Shown piece after piece: positions 53,325 to 62,782 of a stretch of DNA of 64,000 bases; the stretch's first letter is position 1; each line of letters begins with the position of its first letter. Source of the DNA: Candidatus Hydrogenedentota bacterium (GTDB taxonomy: Bacteria > Hydrogenedentota > Hydrogenedentia > Hydrogenedentales > SLHB01); the NCBI GenBank assembly GCA_020849535.1, contig JADLGB010000160.1, positions 35,840-99,839 on the forward strand. Direction: 5' to 3'. The position numbers and the translations under genes were made by a program. The notes beneath the pieces are model-generated. The model made no database searches and was not told the DNA's origin. It worked only from the letters and a program-made list of their open reading frames with translations.

Positions 53325-56096
53325 TCAATGCGATCCAGCGACGGCCTTTTCAATTTCCTCGGGGCGCAACGAGCGAGCGTAGAACGCGCAGTCATCCATG
53401 CATCCCACGAAATGCTCGCCACCGCCGAACAGTGGATTGAACCCCACGCCCACCAGCGTGGATTGCGAGCGGACAATTTCGGGAACGCTTGCAGACTGGC
53501 ACTTCTTCCCGTCGATGAAAAGGCTCAGGTTCGTGCCTTCCTTCACGGCGGCCACGTGGTACCATTTGCCGTTCTCAAGCACCACTCCCGGCGTTCCCCA
53601 GTTACCGCCCCCTTCAATGCGGGCGGAGATTTCGTTGCCGTTCAGCATGACGCGCAGGGGATCGTCCATGCCGCGGCACCACGCGGAAAACACCTGCTGG
53701 CCGCTTGAGGGCAGGCCTTCCGGACACACCCACGCCATGAACGCATAGTCCCGCTCTGGGAAAAATGGAACCGCATAGCGGAGCTTGCTGCCTGGTCCAG
53801 CGAAGGCCACGGCGCCGCTGGCATTGCCCAGGCGATCGGTCCCGGCAGCCAATCCCTCTTCGAGCTCACACGCGCCGTACGACGGCTTGCCCGACCCATC
53901 AAGAGGAGACGCCATCATGAGCATATCGTCGCGCAGAGAAAGAAAAGGGGCCGACCCGTCATGGATCACGCGAAAAGACCTCGGGCCCTCGGCATTCTCT
54001 GTGGCGCCGTACGCGTTGCGCGCAGTGACCTTCCAGAAGTAGGTGCCTTCCTCGCCGATACCTTCCGCAACGGTCACCCGCGACTCCTTCAGATCCTTGA
54101 GGTCCACGACGAGGTTCTGAAACCCCGCGTCGCGCGCAATGGCCAGGTCGTAACGCACGTCCGGCTCGCCAGTCGTCGTCCACTGAAACAAGGCCGGACT
54201 CGGAGTACCCACGGCCTCGTTTGCGGGATACTTCAAGCTGCTCGCGACCGGCGCCACGTGCGACACCGGCAGCCACGAGGCATAATCGGTTCCATGGACG
54301 CCCGCGGACGCGAAATCGCAGAGCTGAATTGTCGCCCCGTCATCGGTCTGCGTGCGCCACATCCCCATCGGCGTGAAGTGCCATGCGTCCGGCGCGGGCG
54401 GCACGGGAATTCGCTCGATCTTGAGCGCCGCCGCGTTGATGGGTTTCAGGTCAGGCGTCTCGACATCATTGAAGTACGCGTCGAAGGCCAGCAGCAGCGG
54501 GCCGACATGAATGGCGCCGCGTCCGCCGCGGTCGGGCCCCTGTCCCGCAAGACAACGCGGGGTCATGTCGAATGTGAGTTCCACCACGTCACCGGTCTTC
54601 CACGTGCGGTCCAAAGCGACATAGGTTCCCGGGGCCGCGGCGTTGTCCACGGCCTTGCCATTCAGCAGCACGTTCGTTTCTGCCGACCACGCCGGGATGC
54701 GCAGCCGCAAGTCAAACTGCGTTTCCTTCTCTGGATTCACTTCGATTCGCACTTGGCCTTCAACAGGGTAGCCTGTCGTCTGCACGATGCGAACCGCCGT
54801 GCCGTCGCTCAACGTGACTTGCGAGTCGGAGGGCCCGTAGAAGTTCACGAGCAGCCCCGCCCCATCGCGCATTACCGCCCATTCCGAAAGCATGCCCAGC
54901 GTACGCGGTCCGTTGACTGAACAGCAGTTCAGTTCCGGCGTGCCCGGCCGGTATTGGAAGTTTATCTGATGGTACGAAGGCGCGCGAAGGCCGTTCAGCG
55001 GCGTGTCGTAGGTGCACCAGTTTCCCGAGGGATGCTGCGCTCCCAAGGCTTGGTTCCACAGGGTCAATTCGATCTCGTCCGCGGCGGTGGGGTCTCCGGT
55101 CAGGCGCAGCGCATCGATGCACAGGGCCATCCACGCGACACTGCAGCACGTCTCGATGGATCCGGAGGAATAGATAGTCCCCGACGCGCCTTCATTTGAC
55201 GAGAACGCGCCGGAGGGGTGCCGATCAAAATCGCGAATGCTGTCCCACAGCGAAAGCAGGGCTTTCTTGTAGCGTTCCTCGCCGGTGATTTCGTAGAGGA
55301 CGGCAAAACCCTGCACGATATGCAGGCTTTCCCAGCGGGGCCCGCTTCCGGGAAGTTTGAAGTAAGGCACGCCCTCGGCGCCTTTGTTCAGCCAGTCGCC
55401 GTCTTTGGGCATGTCCTCTTCGATGCGCTGAATGAGCGAGAGGTAACGCGCGTCGCCCGTGCGCCGGTACATCTCGGCCATGACGTGGATAACGGAAAGG
55501 TTCATGGGAGGCGATCCGGCTTCGATGGGGCGCCGGCCTTCATCGACATAGAGGCGGCAGATGCAGTCCGCGGCGCGGACCACGCAGTCATACGCTTTCT
55601 GGTCGCCCGTGTCGTCGTACCACATCAGAAGGCCGAGCATGCAGTGATAGTGTCCCCAGAGGTCCCATTGCCCGCGAAGCTGCTGAGCCTGTGGCCACGG
55701 ACCCAGGTAGCCGTTTTCCGCCTGGCGCGCGACGAGTTGGTCCACGAAGGTCTGAGTGAAGGACTTCAATCGCGGGTCCTCCGACATGCGGCATGCTTGC
55801 ACGGCGGAGATCAGGTACTTACCGGCAAACTCGCCCGCCCACGGGACCTGCTCATTGAACGGCACGCGCCGGTCGCGCCGGCTGAACATCTCGAGAAGAC
55901 CGGGGTTCGCCGCGGGCATCCGAAGCAGCCAATTCTCAACGTCCCGGTCGATGCGCAAGCCGAGTTCGCCGCCGAAACGCCAGTGCGAATCCGGGATCAC
56001 CTCCAAAGCGGGGTGTCCCTTGGTTTGCAGCGCCTCGCCAAAAGCCGCGGTCTGCATCAGGCAGGCCAACGCCAACATGAAGACTATCCTGGTCAT
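53325..56096 (-). CDS. GH127-like beta-L-arabinofuranosidase with fibronectin-like and LamG domains
   Basis: 923 residues from the ATG at 56096 (AAGGAAA upstream); an ATG 59 codons earlier lacks a signal peptide. Signal: ACLMQTAAFGEA. The (alpha/alpha)6 part carries the GH127 zinc-cysteine site: SIETCCS (about residues 312-318; Glu-x-Cys) and ELNCCSVNG (about 387-395; the catalytic Cys and neighbour). A fibronectin-like segment lies at about 615-705 (TPSPALFQWTTTGEPDVRY) and a LamG domain at about 740-915 (YAFMAWVCPEGLP, then YHVAAVKEGTNLSLFIDGKK). It probably removes L-arabinofuranose or related sugars in the periplasm or outside. Confidence 0.87.
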   Translation of the reverse strand: MTRIVFMLALACLMQTAAFGEALQTKGHPALEVIPDSHWRFGGELGLRIDRDVENWLLRMPAANPGLLEMFSRRDRRVPFNEQVPWAGEFAGKYLISAVQACRMSEDPRLKSFTQTFVDQLVARQAENGYLGPWPQAQQLRGQWDLWGHYHCMLGLLMWYDDTGDQKAYDCVVRAADCICRLYVDEGRRPIEAGSPPMNLSVIHVMAEMYRRTGDARYLSLIQRIEEDMPKDGDWLNKGAEGVPYFKLPGSGPRWESLHIVQGFAVLYEITGEERYKKALLSLWDSIRDFDRHPSGAFSSNEGASGTIYSSGSIETCCSVAWMALCIDALRLTGDPTAADEIELTLWNQALGAQHPSGNWCTYDTPLNGLRAPSYHQINFQYRPGTPELNCCSVNGPRTLGMLSEWAVMRDGAGLLVNFYGPSDSQVTLSDGTAVRIVQTTGYPVEGQVRIEVNPEKETQFDLRLRIPAWSAETNVLLNGKAVDNAAAPGTYVALDRTWKTGDVVELTFDMTPRCLAGQGPDRGGRGAIHVGPLLLAFDAYFNDVETPDLKPINAAALKIERIPVPPAPDAWHFTPMGMWRTQTDDGATIQLCDFASAGVHGTDYASWLPVSHVAPVASSLKYPANEAVGTPSPALFQWTTTGEPDVRYDLAIARDAGFQNLVVDLKDLKESRVTVAEGIGEEGTYFWKVTARNAYGATENAEGPRSFRVIHDGSAPFLSLRDDMLMMASPLDGSGKPSYGACELEEGLAAGTDRLGNASGAVAFAGPGSKLRYAVPFFPERDYAFMAWVCPEGLPSSGQQVFSAWCRGMDDPLRVMLNGNEISARIEGGGNWGTPGVVLENGKWYHVAAVKEGTNLSLFIDGKKCQSASVPEIVRSQSTLVGVGFNPLFGGGEHFVGCMDDCAFYARSLRPEEIEKAVAGSH

Positions 56097-56223
56097 TGCG
56101 GTTTCCTTCAATGCGTTACGGGACGCCACGGCGGGGACACCCGTCATACGTCCACGATCATGGCATCTTGCCGAAAGCACCCCCAAGCTGGCAAGATCAA
56201 CGTTACAAAGCGAGGTTGAACCC

Positions 56224-56625
56224 ATGCGTCTCAAGAAGGTGAAACTGGACCCAGAGAAGCAGGCCCAATTCATTGCCCAGGTGAAGCGGGAGCAGGCCCA
56301 GCGTCAGCAGGGATATCGCGAGAAAGCGCTCGCGATCCTCCCGCACATCTGTGCGCGGTGCGGGCGCGAGTTCGCGGGCAAGGACTTGCGGGAGTTGACG
56401 GTCCATCACAAGGACGTCAATCCCATGAACAATCCACCCGACGGCAGCAATTGGGAGTTGCTGTGTACCTCCTGTCACGACGACGAGCACCAGGAAGGAC
56501 AGCGGCAGGATTTCTATGGGGGCTACGCCACTGCGGGCAGCCAGGAAGAATCGCTGGGGCACAATCCGTTCGCGGGGCTGAAGGGTCTCATCAAGCCCGA
56601 GTCCGGCGAGTCAGAATCTGAGTAG
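56224..56625 (+). CDS. yajD: YajD-like HNH nuclease family protein
   Basis: 133 residues from the ATG at 56224 (GAGG upstream). It follows E. coli YajD closely in pattern: GYREKALAILPHICARCGREF (two zinc cysteines), RELTVHHKDVNPMNNPPDGS (HH of the HNH), NWELLCTSCHDDEH (two more zinc cysteines and the last His), and the C-terminal NPFAGLKGL. It is a soluble zinc-bound HNH protein presumed to cut DNA, with unknown biological role. It lies divergent from GH127 and converges with a PQQ-type gene, so it is not part of the glycan cluster by strand. The N-terminus is longer and more basic than YajD. Confidence 0.9.
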   Translation: MRLKKVKLDPEKQAQFIAQVKREQAQRQQGYREKALAILPHICARCGREFAGKDLRELTVHHKDVNPMNNPPDGSNWELLCTSCHDDEHQEGQRQDFYGGYATAGSQEESLGHNPFAGLKGLIKPESGESESE

Positions 56626-56695
56626 CGGTGCTCCCGAAACAGGTCCATCTCTTCCCGCTCGAACTCTTCGCCCTGTGTTGCCCGCGCCCCCGTGG

Positions 56696-58225
56696 TCAGG
56701 GCGAGGTTGCCTTATGGATGGCGTACAGTTGTTCCAGCGTGGCGACGTACAAAACACCGTTGGCCACCGTTGCTGTGGCGGAGATAGGCGCGCCGAGACG
56801 CACGGACGAAATCACGCTCAACTCTTTGTCCGCGGCGAGCACCCAGAAATCCTTGCCGCGTGTGCCCACATACACCTTGCCGTCGGCGATCATGGGTGAG
56901 GCCCAGACCTCCCGGCCCGTATCGTGACTCCAGTAGACCTGCCCGGTTTCGACATCCAGACAATGAAGCAGGCCTGCGCAGTCCGCCACGAAGATCAGCC
57001 CGTTGGACACAGCCGGCGTCGTGCAGCAGTGGCTTTGCATCTCGAAGGACCATAGCTCGCCCGTGCCGGTGATATCGCCGGACTGCGTCGCGTCAATACA
57101 TTTGAGCCAGGACTTCTTCTTGCCCCACCAGATATCGCCGCCAGCGGTCACGTAAACGCGGTTGCCAAGAGCAACCGGCATGCTCTCGATGATACTGGGG
57201 CTTATCTCCCTGTTATTTAGGTACTGCGATACGTTTTCCTTGGGTCCTGTAGGGTCGCAATCAAAACGCCAGACTCGATTCATCGTCGCGGCGGGATGGT
57301 CCGCAGGGCCGGGCGTAACGGCATCGAAGGCATAGACCACGCCATCGGCGCCTCCGAAGACGACGTGCTTGATCCCGTTGATATCCGAGATCGCTGGTGA
57401 CGACCACGTGGAATGAAAGATCCTCGGTCCGATCCTCTCGCCGTCCTGAGCCAAGAGTCTTCCGGTTTCCTTGTCGAGCGCGATCAGGCTTGGCGCGTCG
57501 GGTTTGCGAACAACCGCGTGCGTGTTGTCCACACCGTTGCATGTATTGAGGTACAGGACAGGGCCGTCGAGCAGGATGGAACAGTGCGCGCCGTCGTGGG
57601 GGTACATACCCACCGCGGCTTGCAGGTCGACCAACCAGATAATGTCCGCGTCGGTGGGGGTCACCTCGAAGGCTGGCTGGCCGGACAAGGCCATGTGCTG
57701 CCCTTCGTCCATGTAGGGTCCATCATTGCCGTCCGCCTGGCCATCGATGTCGAGGCAAACCACTTCGTAGCGGTTGGTCATCGTGTAGACGCGATCACCT
57801 TCCACGGTGGGCGGCGAGCACATGCCGATCATGGGCCAATCCAGATACTTGTCGCCGCCGATACGCGGAACGGCCAGTTGCCAACACAGCGCGCCGTTGG
57901 CTTCGTTCAAACACAGCAGCACGGCGTAGTCGCCATCAATGCGCGGGTCGCGCGGTTGACTGTTGTTCGCGCCAATGAACACCTTTCCCGACGCGACCAC
58001 CGGCGACGCGTAGGCGTTGTCGCCCAGCGGAGCGGTCCACTTGATATTCGTGCCGGTCTCGGGATCGAAGGATTCGGGGAGAGCCGTCTCGCTGGAGACC
58101 ATGTTCCGCGTATGGCGCTCGCCCCACTGGGGTTGGTCCGCGGCATGGCTCAGCGCGGCCAGCGCGAAGCTGCCCGCCAAACCCGCCATCACATACCACA
58201 TCCTCTTTGACGTAAACCGGCTCAT
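56696..58225 (-). CDS. Exported PQQ-type beta-propeller protein
   Basis: 509 residues from the ATG at 58225 (GGGGGA seven bases upstream); an earlier ATG gives an unlikely tail. The signal is AGLAGSFALAALSHAADQP. The mature protein starts PQWGERHTRNMVSSETALPE, common to PVC-type exported propellers, and shows repeated blades with the tryptophan-docking pattern (LLCLNEANGALCWQLAVPRI, LIALDKETGRLLAQDGERIG, LHCLDVETGQVYWSHDTGRE). No heme domain or dehydrogenase active-site loop is clear, so it is a propeller of uncertain role, perhaps a binding or scaffold protein. Confidence 0.85.
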   Translation of the reverse strand: MSRFTSKRMWYVMAGLAGSFALAALSHAADQPQWGERHTRNMVSSETALPESFDPETGTNIKWTAPLGDNAYASPVVASGKVFIGANNSQPRDPRIDGDYAVLLCLNEANGALCWQLAVPRIGGDKYLDWPMIGMCSPPTVEGDRVYTMTNRYEVVCLDIDGQADGNDGPYMDEGQHMALSGQPAFEVTPTDADIIWLVDLQAAVGMYPHDGAHCSILLDGPVLYLNTCNGVDNTHAVVRKPDAPSLIALDKETGRLLAQDGERIGPRIFHSTWSSPAISDINGIKHVVFGGADGVVYAFDAVTPGPADHPAATMNRVWRFDCDPTGPKENVSQYLNNREISPSIIESMPVALGNRVYVTAGGDIWWGKKKSWLKCIDATQSGDITGTGELWSFEMQSHCCTTPAVSNGLIFVADCAGLLHCLDVETGQVYWSHDTGREVWASPMIADGKVYVGTRGKDFWVLAADKELSVISSVRLGAPISATATVANGVLYVATLEQLYAIHKATSP

Positions 58226-58497
58226 CCTGCTTTCCCCCTGGTCAAATGCCGCGGCTGGAGTATAGGCGTTGAGACGTGGACAAAGGAAGCGCGGTGCGAT
58301 GCGCAATCGCACCAAAACTGCCCGTTCCACTACCGCCACAAAACCCTTCAGGCGTCGCCTCTCTTTGGGAACTACCGCAAGTCGTCTGTGATTCAGAGTG
58401 GGCTGAGCCGGAGCGAGACATGCTCTGGCAGTGGCCCCAAGCTCACTGCTGAGAAATCCGGGACAGGTGTGAATCGGCGGTGTCGAGCCGCCGCAAT

Positions 58498-58595
58498 GGC
58501 CTGAAAGGCCTAGATACTCGCAGCCCTGGGTTGGCCCGCCGTTACGGCGGGACTACCCAGGGCCAGCACGCTCCAGGGGAATCCCCTGAAAGGGG
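58498..58595 (-). repeat. Three-hairpin element, copy 3 (inverted)
   Basis: On the minus strand: H0 CCCC-TTTCA-GGGG (58583-58595), H1 CCCTGGG/CCCAGGG enclosing CCCGCCG/CGGCGGG (58524-58562), H2 GGCC-TTTCA-GGCC (58498-58510). Spacings 20 and 13 bases. Confidence 0.72.
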
Positions 58596-58660
58596 TGCAT
58601 AGCTCACGGTTCAATCAAATGAACGGCATGTTTGCGATTAGCGACACGACGTCTATGCAA

Positions 58661-58757
58661 CCCTTTCACGGTAGTCAGAACCGGTCTTTGTACCCAGGGT
58701 AGGCCTCCGCTGCGCTTCGGCCAACCCTGGGCTGTGAGTATCCAGGCCTTTCAGGCC
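58661..58757 (+). repeat. Three-hairpin element, copy 4 (direct), mate of copy 3
   Basis: H0 is decayed (ACCCTTTCACGG near 58660). H1 CCCAGGG/CCCTGGG with an inner GGCC/GGCC (58693-58731) and H2 GGCC-TTTCA-GGCC (58745-58757) are intact, spaced by 13 bases. The stretch GCTGTGAGTATC between H1 and H2 almost equals GCTGCGAGTATC of copy 3. The rest of 58226-59105 contains no gene. Confidence 0.72.
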
Positions 58758-59105
58758 ATAAGATGGGTGGTTGTCGGACGTCGTGTTGACGTGGAGAGTC
58801 GTGACAGGCTTATGGCCACTCCCGCAGTCTTCCTCGCGAGCGAGTGGCGGACAGGAATGCCCGCACTACTTAAGGCAGGGAAAGCCACCTGCTATTTCAG
58901 ACCACTAGAGCACGATGCGACGTCGTCCTCCAGATTCTGCGGTTCTAGTGCGATTTCCCCGCGCGGCAGCGAAGCGCCGCGTCATCTACTGGCGATCTCG
59001 ATACACTGGAGCGGTATGGCATTTCGGTGGTGGCAGCGCTAGAATCACACCCGTCTCGATGTGTCGTCGCACGCAGCAGGGAGCAACGGGAACGAGGAGG
59101 GGAGC

Positions 59106-59714
59106 ATGGGTATCGATCGTTTCGCGGGGGCGATGTCGGCAACTGCGGCAGCGGAGGCAAATCCACCATTGGAAGAGCTGCTCACCGCGCTCAGGTCCGA
59201 AGACGATGTCCAGCGCACGCAGGCGTGGATTTCCGCCGGGGCCGTGGGCGCGCCCGCGGTGGCGCCGCTGGCCGGCCTGATGCTCGACGCGCAGCCCGAA
59301 GTGGCACGGGCCGCGAAACGCGCCTTGTGGCAGGTGGCGCGGCACAGCGGAAGGCCGGGGGCCGAAGCCGACAAGGCCGCGGTGATCGCCGCGCTTCTCG
59401 CCGCCCTCGCGGGCGAGCGTTCGGATGCGGTGAAACGCGAAGTCATGTGGATGCTCTCCGAAATCGGCGGCGATGAATCCGTCGCTCCCTTGGTGTCTTT
59501 GCTCTCCAATGCGGAACTGCGCGAAGATGCGCGCATGTGTGTTGAGCGCATTCCCGGCACGGCTTCGCTCGATGCGTTGAAAGCGGCACTCGATGCCGCC
59601 CCGCAGGATTTCAAAGTCAACATCGCGGAGTCACTGCGCAAGCGCGGTGTCGAAGTGCCCGAGTTTCCCTCGGTGAAACTGGTACCCACGCGTTCGACCA
59701 ACGTTCAGGCATAG
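59106..59714 (+). CDS. HEAT-repeat protein
   Basis: 202 residues from the ATG at 59106 (GAGGAGGGG upstream). Alanine-rich helices alternate in HEAT-type pairs (AWISAGAVGAPAVAPLAGLM, KREVMWMLSEIGGDESVAPL, AELREDARMCVERIPG), with four to five repeats. No signal peptide or membrane helix. Such scaffolds hold other proteins; in PVC-like genomes they often sit next to Gfo/Idh/MocA and ThuA genes, as here, 38 bases before the oxidoreductase, so a role in the same pathway is probable but unproven. No catalytic residues expected. Confidence 0.85.
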   Translation: MGIDRFAGAMSATAAAEANPPLEELLTALRSEDDVQRTQAWISAGAVGAPAVAPLAGLMLDAQPEVARAAKRALWQVARHSGRPGAEADKAAVIAALLAALAGERSDAVKREVMWMLSEIGGDESVAPLVSLLSNAELREDARMCVERIPGTASLDALKAALDAAPQDFKVNIAESLRKRGVEVPEFPSVKLVPTRSTNVQA

Positions 59715-59752
59715 CGAAAGAACGATCCTCACAACGTGAGGTGGAGACTACG

Positions 59753-61102
59753 ATGAGCAATAAGATACGCAAGTCTCAGTCAATATCCCGGCGGGGCTTT
59801 CTTGCGGCTGCCGGCGTCGCCACAGTGTTACCCGCCATCATTCCCTCGCGGGTGCTCGCGGCCGAGGGGAATCCCGGCGCCAACGAGCGGATCACCGTCG
59901 CCTTCATCGGCGTGGGCGGCATGGGCAACTACCATCTTGATTCGATGAAACGCTTCGTCGACTCCGGCGAGGTGAACATCGCGGCCGTGTGCGACGTCGA
60001 CGAGAATCGCCTCCGCGCCGCGTTGGAGAAGGCGGGTCCCGGCGTCACGCCGTATCGCGACTACCGCTACATCCTGGAGCGCGACGATATCGACGCCGTG
60101 GTCATTGCGACACCCGATCACTGGCACGCCGTGCAGACGGTTCACGCGTGCCAAACGGGCAAACACGTCTATGTGGAGAAACCCGCGTGTTGCACGATTG
60201 AGGAAGGCACGGCGATGATGGCGGCCGCCCGCGACAACAAGCGCGCGGTCCAGGTCGGATCGCAAGGGCGCTCCGAACACGAAGCCTACCTGGCGCATCG
60301 TTATCTCGAAAACGGCGCGATCGGCCGCGTGCACACCGTGACGTGCTTTCACTACTCGGGCCCAACAGATGAAGAGCCGCTGCCGGACAGCGCGCCGCCT
60401 CCCGAATTGGATTGGGATTTGTGGCTGGGACCCATGCGGTGGCGTCCGTACAACGCGCGCTACTGCCCGGGTACATTCCGGTGGGTCATGGAATCGGGCG
60501 GCGGGTTGATTCGGGATCGCGGCGCCCACGTGATGAGTTGCGCCATGTATTGGATGAATGCCGACGGGACTGCACCGGTTTCCATCGAGGCAACGGGGAC
60601 TGCGCCGACGCGCGGACTCTGGGACCACTGCGTCGATATGAACGTGACCTATACCTTCAAGAATCCCGATTGGACGCTGACCTGGAATCAGCCCGGCGAG
60701 CCGGTTCCCAAGGAAGAGCGCACGGCTGATGAACCGGAAATCACGCGGCCCGGATACGGCGCCGTCTACCACGGCGATAACGGCACCTTCGTTCATTGGG
60801 GCGGCGACGGCGGCACGTGGGCCGAGCGCAAGTGCCGGGAGTGGACACCGCCGCCCGGCGCCAAAGAAGTGTTCAAGAGCCCGGGGCACAAGGAAGACTG
60901 GTTCAATGGCATCAGGACCGGCGCAAAGACCATCATGAACATCGACGCCTCGGTGGGCGTGGCGGACTTGTGCAACCTCGGCAACCTGTCTTACATTCTC
61001 GGGCGCAAGCTCGAATGGGACGGCGCGAAGCGGCAAGTCATCGGAGACGAACTCGCGAACCGGATGCTCGGCAGGCCGCAGCGCCACCCGTATCATTTGT
61101 AG
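59753..61102 (+). CDS. Gfo/Idh/MocA family oxidoreductase with Tat leader
   Basis: 449 residues from the ATG at 59753 (GGAG seven bases upstream); a GTG at 59741 adds four residues. The leader SRRGFLAAAGVATVLPAI (about residues 12-29) is twin-arginine. The cofactor motif is VAFIGVGGMG (about residues 48-57); VYVEKPACC (about 143) holds the catalytic lysine; C-terminal GGGLIRDRGAHVMSCAMYWM carries the usual His. It follows the HEAT gene by 38 bases and precedes the ThuA gene by 157 bases, a common PVC combination. ThuA plus such an oxidoreductase suggests sugar catabolism of a trehalose-like or modified sugar. Confidence 0.93.
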   Translation: MSNKIRKSQSISRRGFLAAAGVATVLPAIIPSRVLAAEGNPGANERITVAFIGVGGMGNYHLDSMKRFVDSGEVNIAAVCDVDENRLRAALEKAGPGVTPYRDYRYILERDDIDAVVIATPDHWHAVQTVHACQTGKHVYVEKPACCTIEEGTAMMAAARDNKRAVQVGSQGRSEHEAYLAHRYLENGAIGRVHTVTCFHYSGPTDEEPLPDSAPPPELDWDLWLGPMRWRPYNARYCPGTFRWVMESGGGLIRDRGAHVMSCAMYWMNADGTAPVSIEATGTAPTRGLWDHCVDMNVTYTFKNPDWTLTWNQPGEPVPKEERTADEPEITRPGYGAVYHGDNGTFVHWGGDGGTWAERKCREWTPPPGAKEVFKSPGHKEDWFNGIRTGAKTIMNIDASVGVADLCNLGNLSYILGRKLEWDGAKRQVIGDELANRMLGRPQRHPYHL

Positions 61103-61259
61103 CACGTCAGAATCAGCTCTTCTCGGGCTTGCCCGTACCTTATGGAGTGCGGCGGCTTGCCGCTGCTTTGACTGAGCAGGCTTGCCTGCGACGCCGGATA
61201 GACATTGACCGCTCCTTGTGAGACGTCACGTGGAGAGAGTAACCACACCGGAGATCGTG

Positions 61260-62351
61260 ATGAGACCCTTCGCATACGCCGCCTTCACATGTCTTCTGGC
61301 TTCACTCGCTTCCACCACAGCCATGGCCGCCGACCCGTGGGTCGTCTACGAAGGCCACGAGGGTCCGGGGATGGGCAAACACATCGTGCTGGTGTCCGGG
61401 GACGAGGAATACCGATCGGAAGAGGCCTTGCCGCAACTCGGAAGAATTCTCGCCACGCATCACGGGTTCACGTGCACGGTTCTCTTCGCGATCAACCCGG
61501 AAGGCGGCTACATCGATCCCACGTATACCAGCAACATCCCCGGGTTGAGCGCGTTGGACAAGGCGGATCTCCTGATCATCTTCACGCGCTTCCGCAATCT
61601 CCCGGATGAGCAAATGGCGCTCATCGACCGCTATCTCATGACCGGCAAACCTGTCATCGGCATGCGCACGGCCACGCACGCCTTCAAATTCGATCCCAAC
61701 ACGCCGTGGGCGCATTACGGCCACGGTTACTCGGGCGAGAAGTCTGCGTGGGAAGGCGGATTCGGACGGCTGGTTCTGGGCGAGATGTGGATTAACCATC
61801 ACGGCAAACACAAATACGAGAGCACACGCGGCGTGATCGCACCCGGCGCGGAGCAGCACCCGATCCTGCGTGGCATCGCGGATGGGGCAATCTGGGGTCC
61901 GACCGATGTGTACGAAGTGCGCTTGCCCCTGCCCGGCGACAGCATGCCCCTGGTGCTTGGCGAGGTGCTGGAGCACGGTGACGCATTCAATGCGGAAGAT
62001 GCGTTCTACGGCATGCGCCCGGAGACAGGGAAGCCGGTCGAGGGCGAGAAGAACAATCCCATGATGCCCGTAGCCTGGACCAAGTCGTACCAGGTGCCGG
62101 GAGGCACACCGGGGAAGGTCTTCACGACGACCACGGGCGCATCTACCGACCTGGTGAACCCCGGCGTGCGGCGGCTCCTCATCAACGCCGTCTACTGGTC
62201 CTTGGGCATGGAGGCGCAGATGCCTGCGCAAGGCGCAATGATTGACCTCGTCGGCGAGTACTCCCCCACTCGCTTCGAGTTCCGCGACCCCAATTTCTGG
62301 CAACAGGCCGCATTGACGGTGGAGAAGCTGGGGAAACCTGCCGGAGAATAG
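61260..62351 (+). CDS. Exported ThuA-like protein
   Basis: 363 residues from the ATG at 61260 (GGAG six bases upstream). Signal: FTCLLASLASTTAMAADP. The GATase-like fold begins KHIVLVSGDEEYRSEEALPQ and continues with LLIIFTRFRNLPDEQMALID, GKPVIGMRTATHAF and the ending VNPGVRRLLINAVYWSLGM, all typical for ThuA. ThuA proteins of rhizobia act in trehalose catabolism, but those of PVC-like bacteria are mostly uncharacterised; the GATase-like fold does not imply glutaminase activity, and I see no clear catalytic cysteine. It is the last gene of the HEAT/oxidoreductase/ThuA run. Confidence 0.87.
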   Translation: MRPFAYAAFTCLLASLASTTAMAADPWVVYEGHEGPGMGKHIVLVSGDEEYRSEEALPQLGRILATHHGFTCTVLFAINPEGGYIDPTYTSNIPGLSALDKADLLIIFTRFRNLPDEQMALIDRYLMTGKPVIGMRTATHAFKFDPNTPWAHYGHGYSGEKSAWEGGFGRLVLGEMWINHHGKHKYESTRGVIAPGAEQHPILRGIADGAIWGPTDVYEVRLPLPGDSMPLVLGEVLEHGDAFNAEDAFYGMRPETGKPVEGEKNNPMMPVAWTKSYQVPGGTPGKVFTTTTGASTDLVNPGVRRLLINAVYWSLGMEAQMPAQGAMIDLVGEYSPTRFEFRDPNFWQQAALTVEKLGKPAGE

Positions 62352-62360
62352 GAATGGGAT

Positions 62361-62380
62361 GACAGGCGAGGGCGCCTGTC
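62361..62380. repeat. Hairpin after the ThuA gene
   Basis: GACAGGC-GAGGGC-GCCTGTC, with a further hairpin GGCACAG/CTGTGTC at 62488-62511. Either could end transcription, but both lack a T-tract and look like stock intergenic repeats of PVC-like genomes. Confidence 0.4.
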
Positions 62381-62685
62381 CCACACGCGCTTGCCCGACA
62401 TTGAGTTGCTTGTCCTTTCTTCAAGCCGTCAGCTCGCCCAAAAGCAAAAGGAACCGCGGACGAACAGCGGATATGAGATAGACGTGTGGCACAGTCGCCC
62501 TCGGCTGTGTCCCATTCAGGGTTCCTCTATTCAGCATCTATACTCCTCACGTTTGGAATCTGGGCTGCATGGAGATTGGTCTTTCAGGCCACAGGAGCGG
62601 AGCGTCTCTGACGTCGCACCCCCTTGAAGAGTCGCGGAAGAAGAGTCACTGTGGACGCAGTTTGCAGCCGCGTTTCTCGGGTCTC

Positions 62686-62782
62686 GCGCCGCACCTTCAG
62701 CGCTCTAGATATGGGCTATGCCGTGTACCCAGGGCGCCGCTTCGCTTTGCCCTGGGCTAGTATGGCGCCGGCCCTTCAGGCC
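62686..62782 (+). repeat. Three-hairpin element, copy 5 (direct, without intact mate)
   Basis: H0 GCGC/GCGC with a CCTTCA loop (62686-62703), H1 CCCAGGGC/GCCCTGGG around a CGCTTCGCTTT-like loop (62728-62756), H2 GGCC-CTTCA-GGCC (62770-62782). Spacings 24 and 13 bases. A decayed direct copy precedes it: CTGGG (62560-62564), 13 bases, GGTC-TTTCA-GGCC (62578-62590). Confidence 0.7.

Noticed and set aside
58226..59105. tRNA or small RNA gene in the 880-base gap
   Set aside because: No cloverleaf or TTCGAATCC-like arm; the only strong structures are the paired three-hairpin copies.
59828..61105. 425-residue open frame antisense to the Tat oxidoreductase
   Set aside because: Shadow of a gene with complete Rossmann and EKP motifs.
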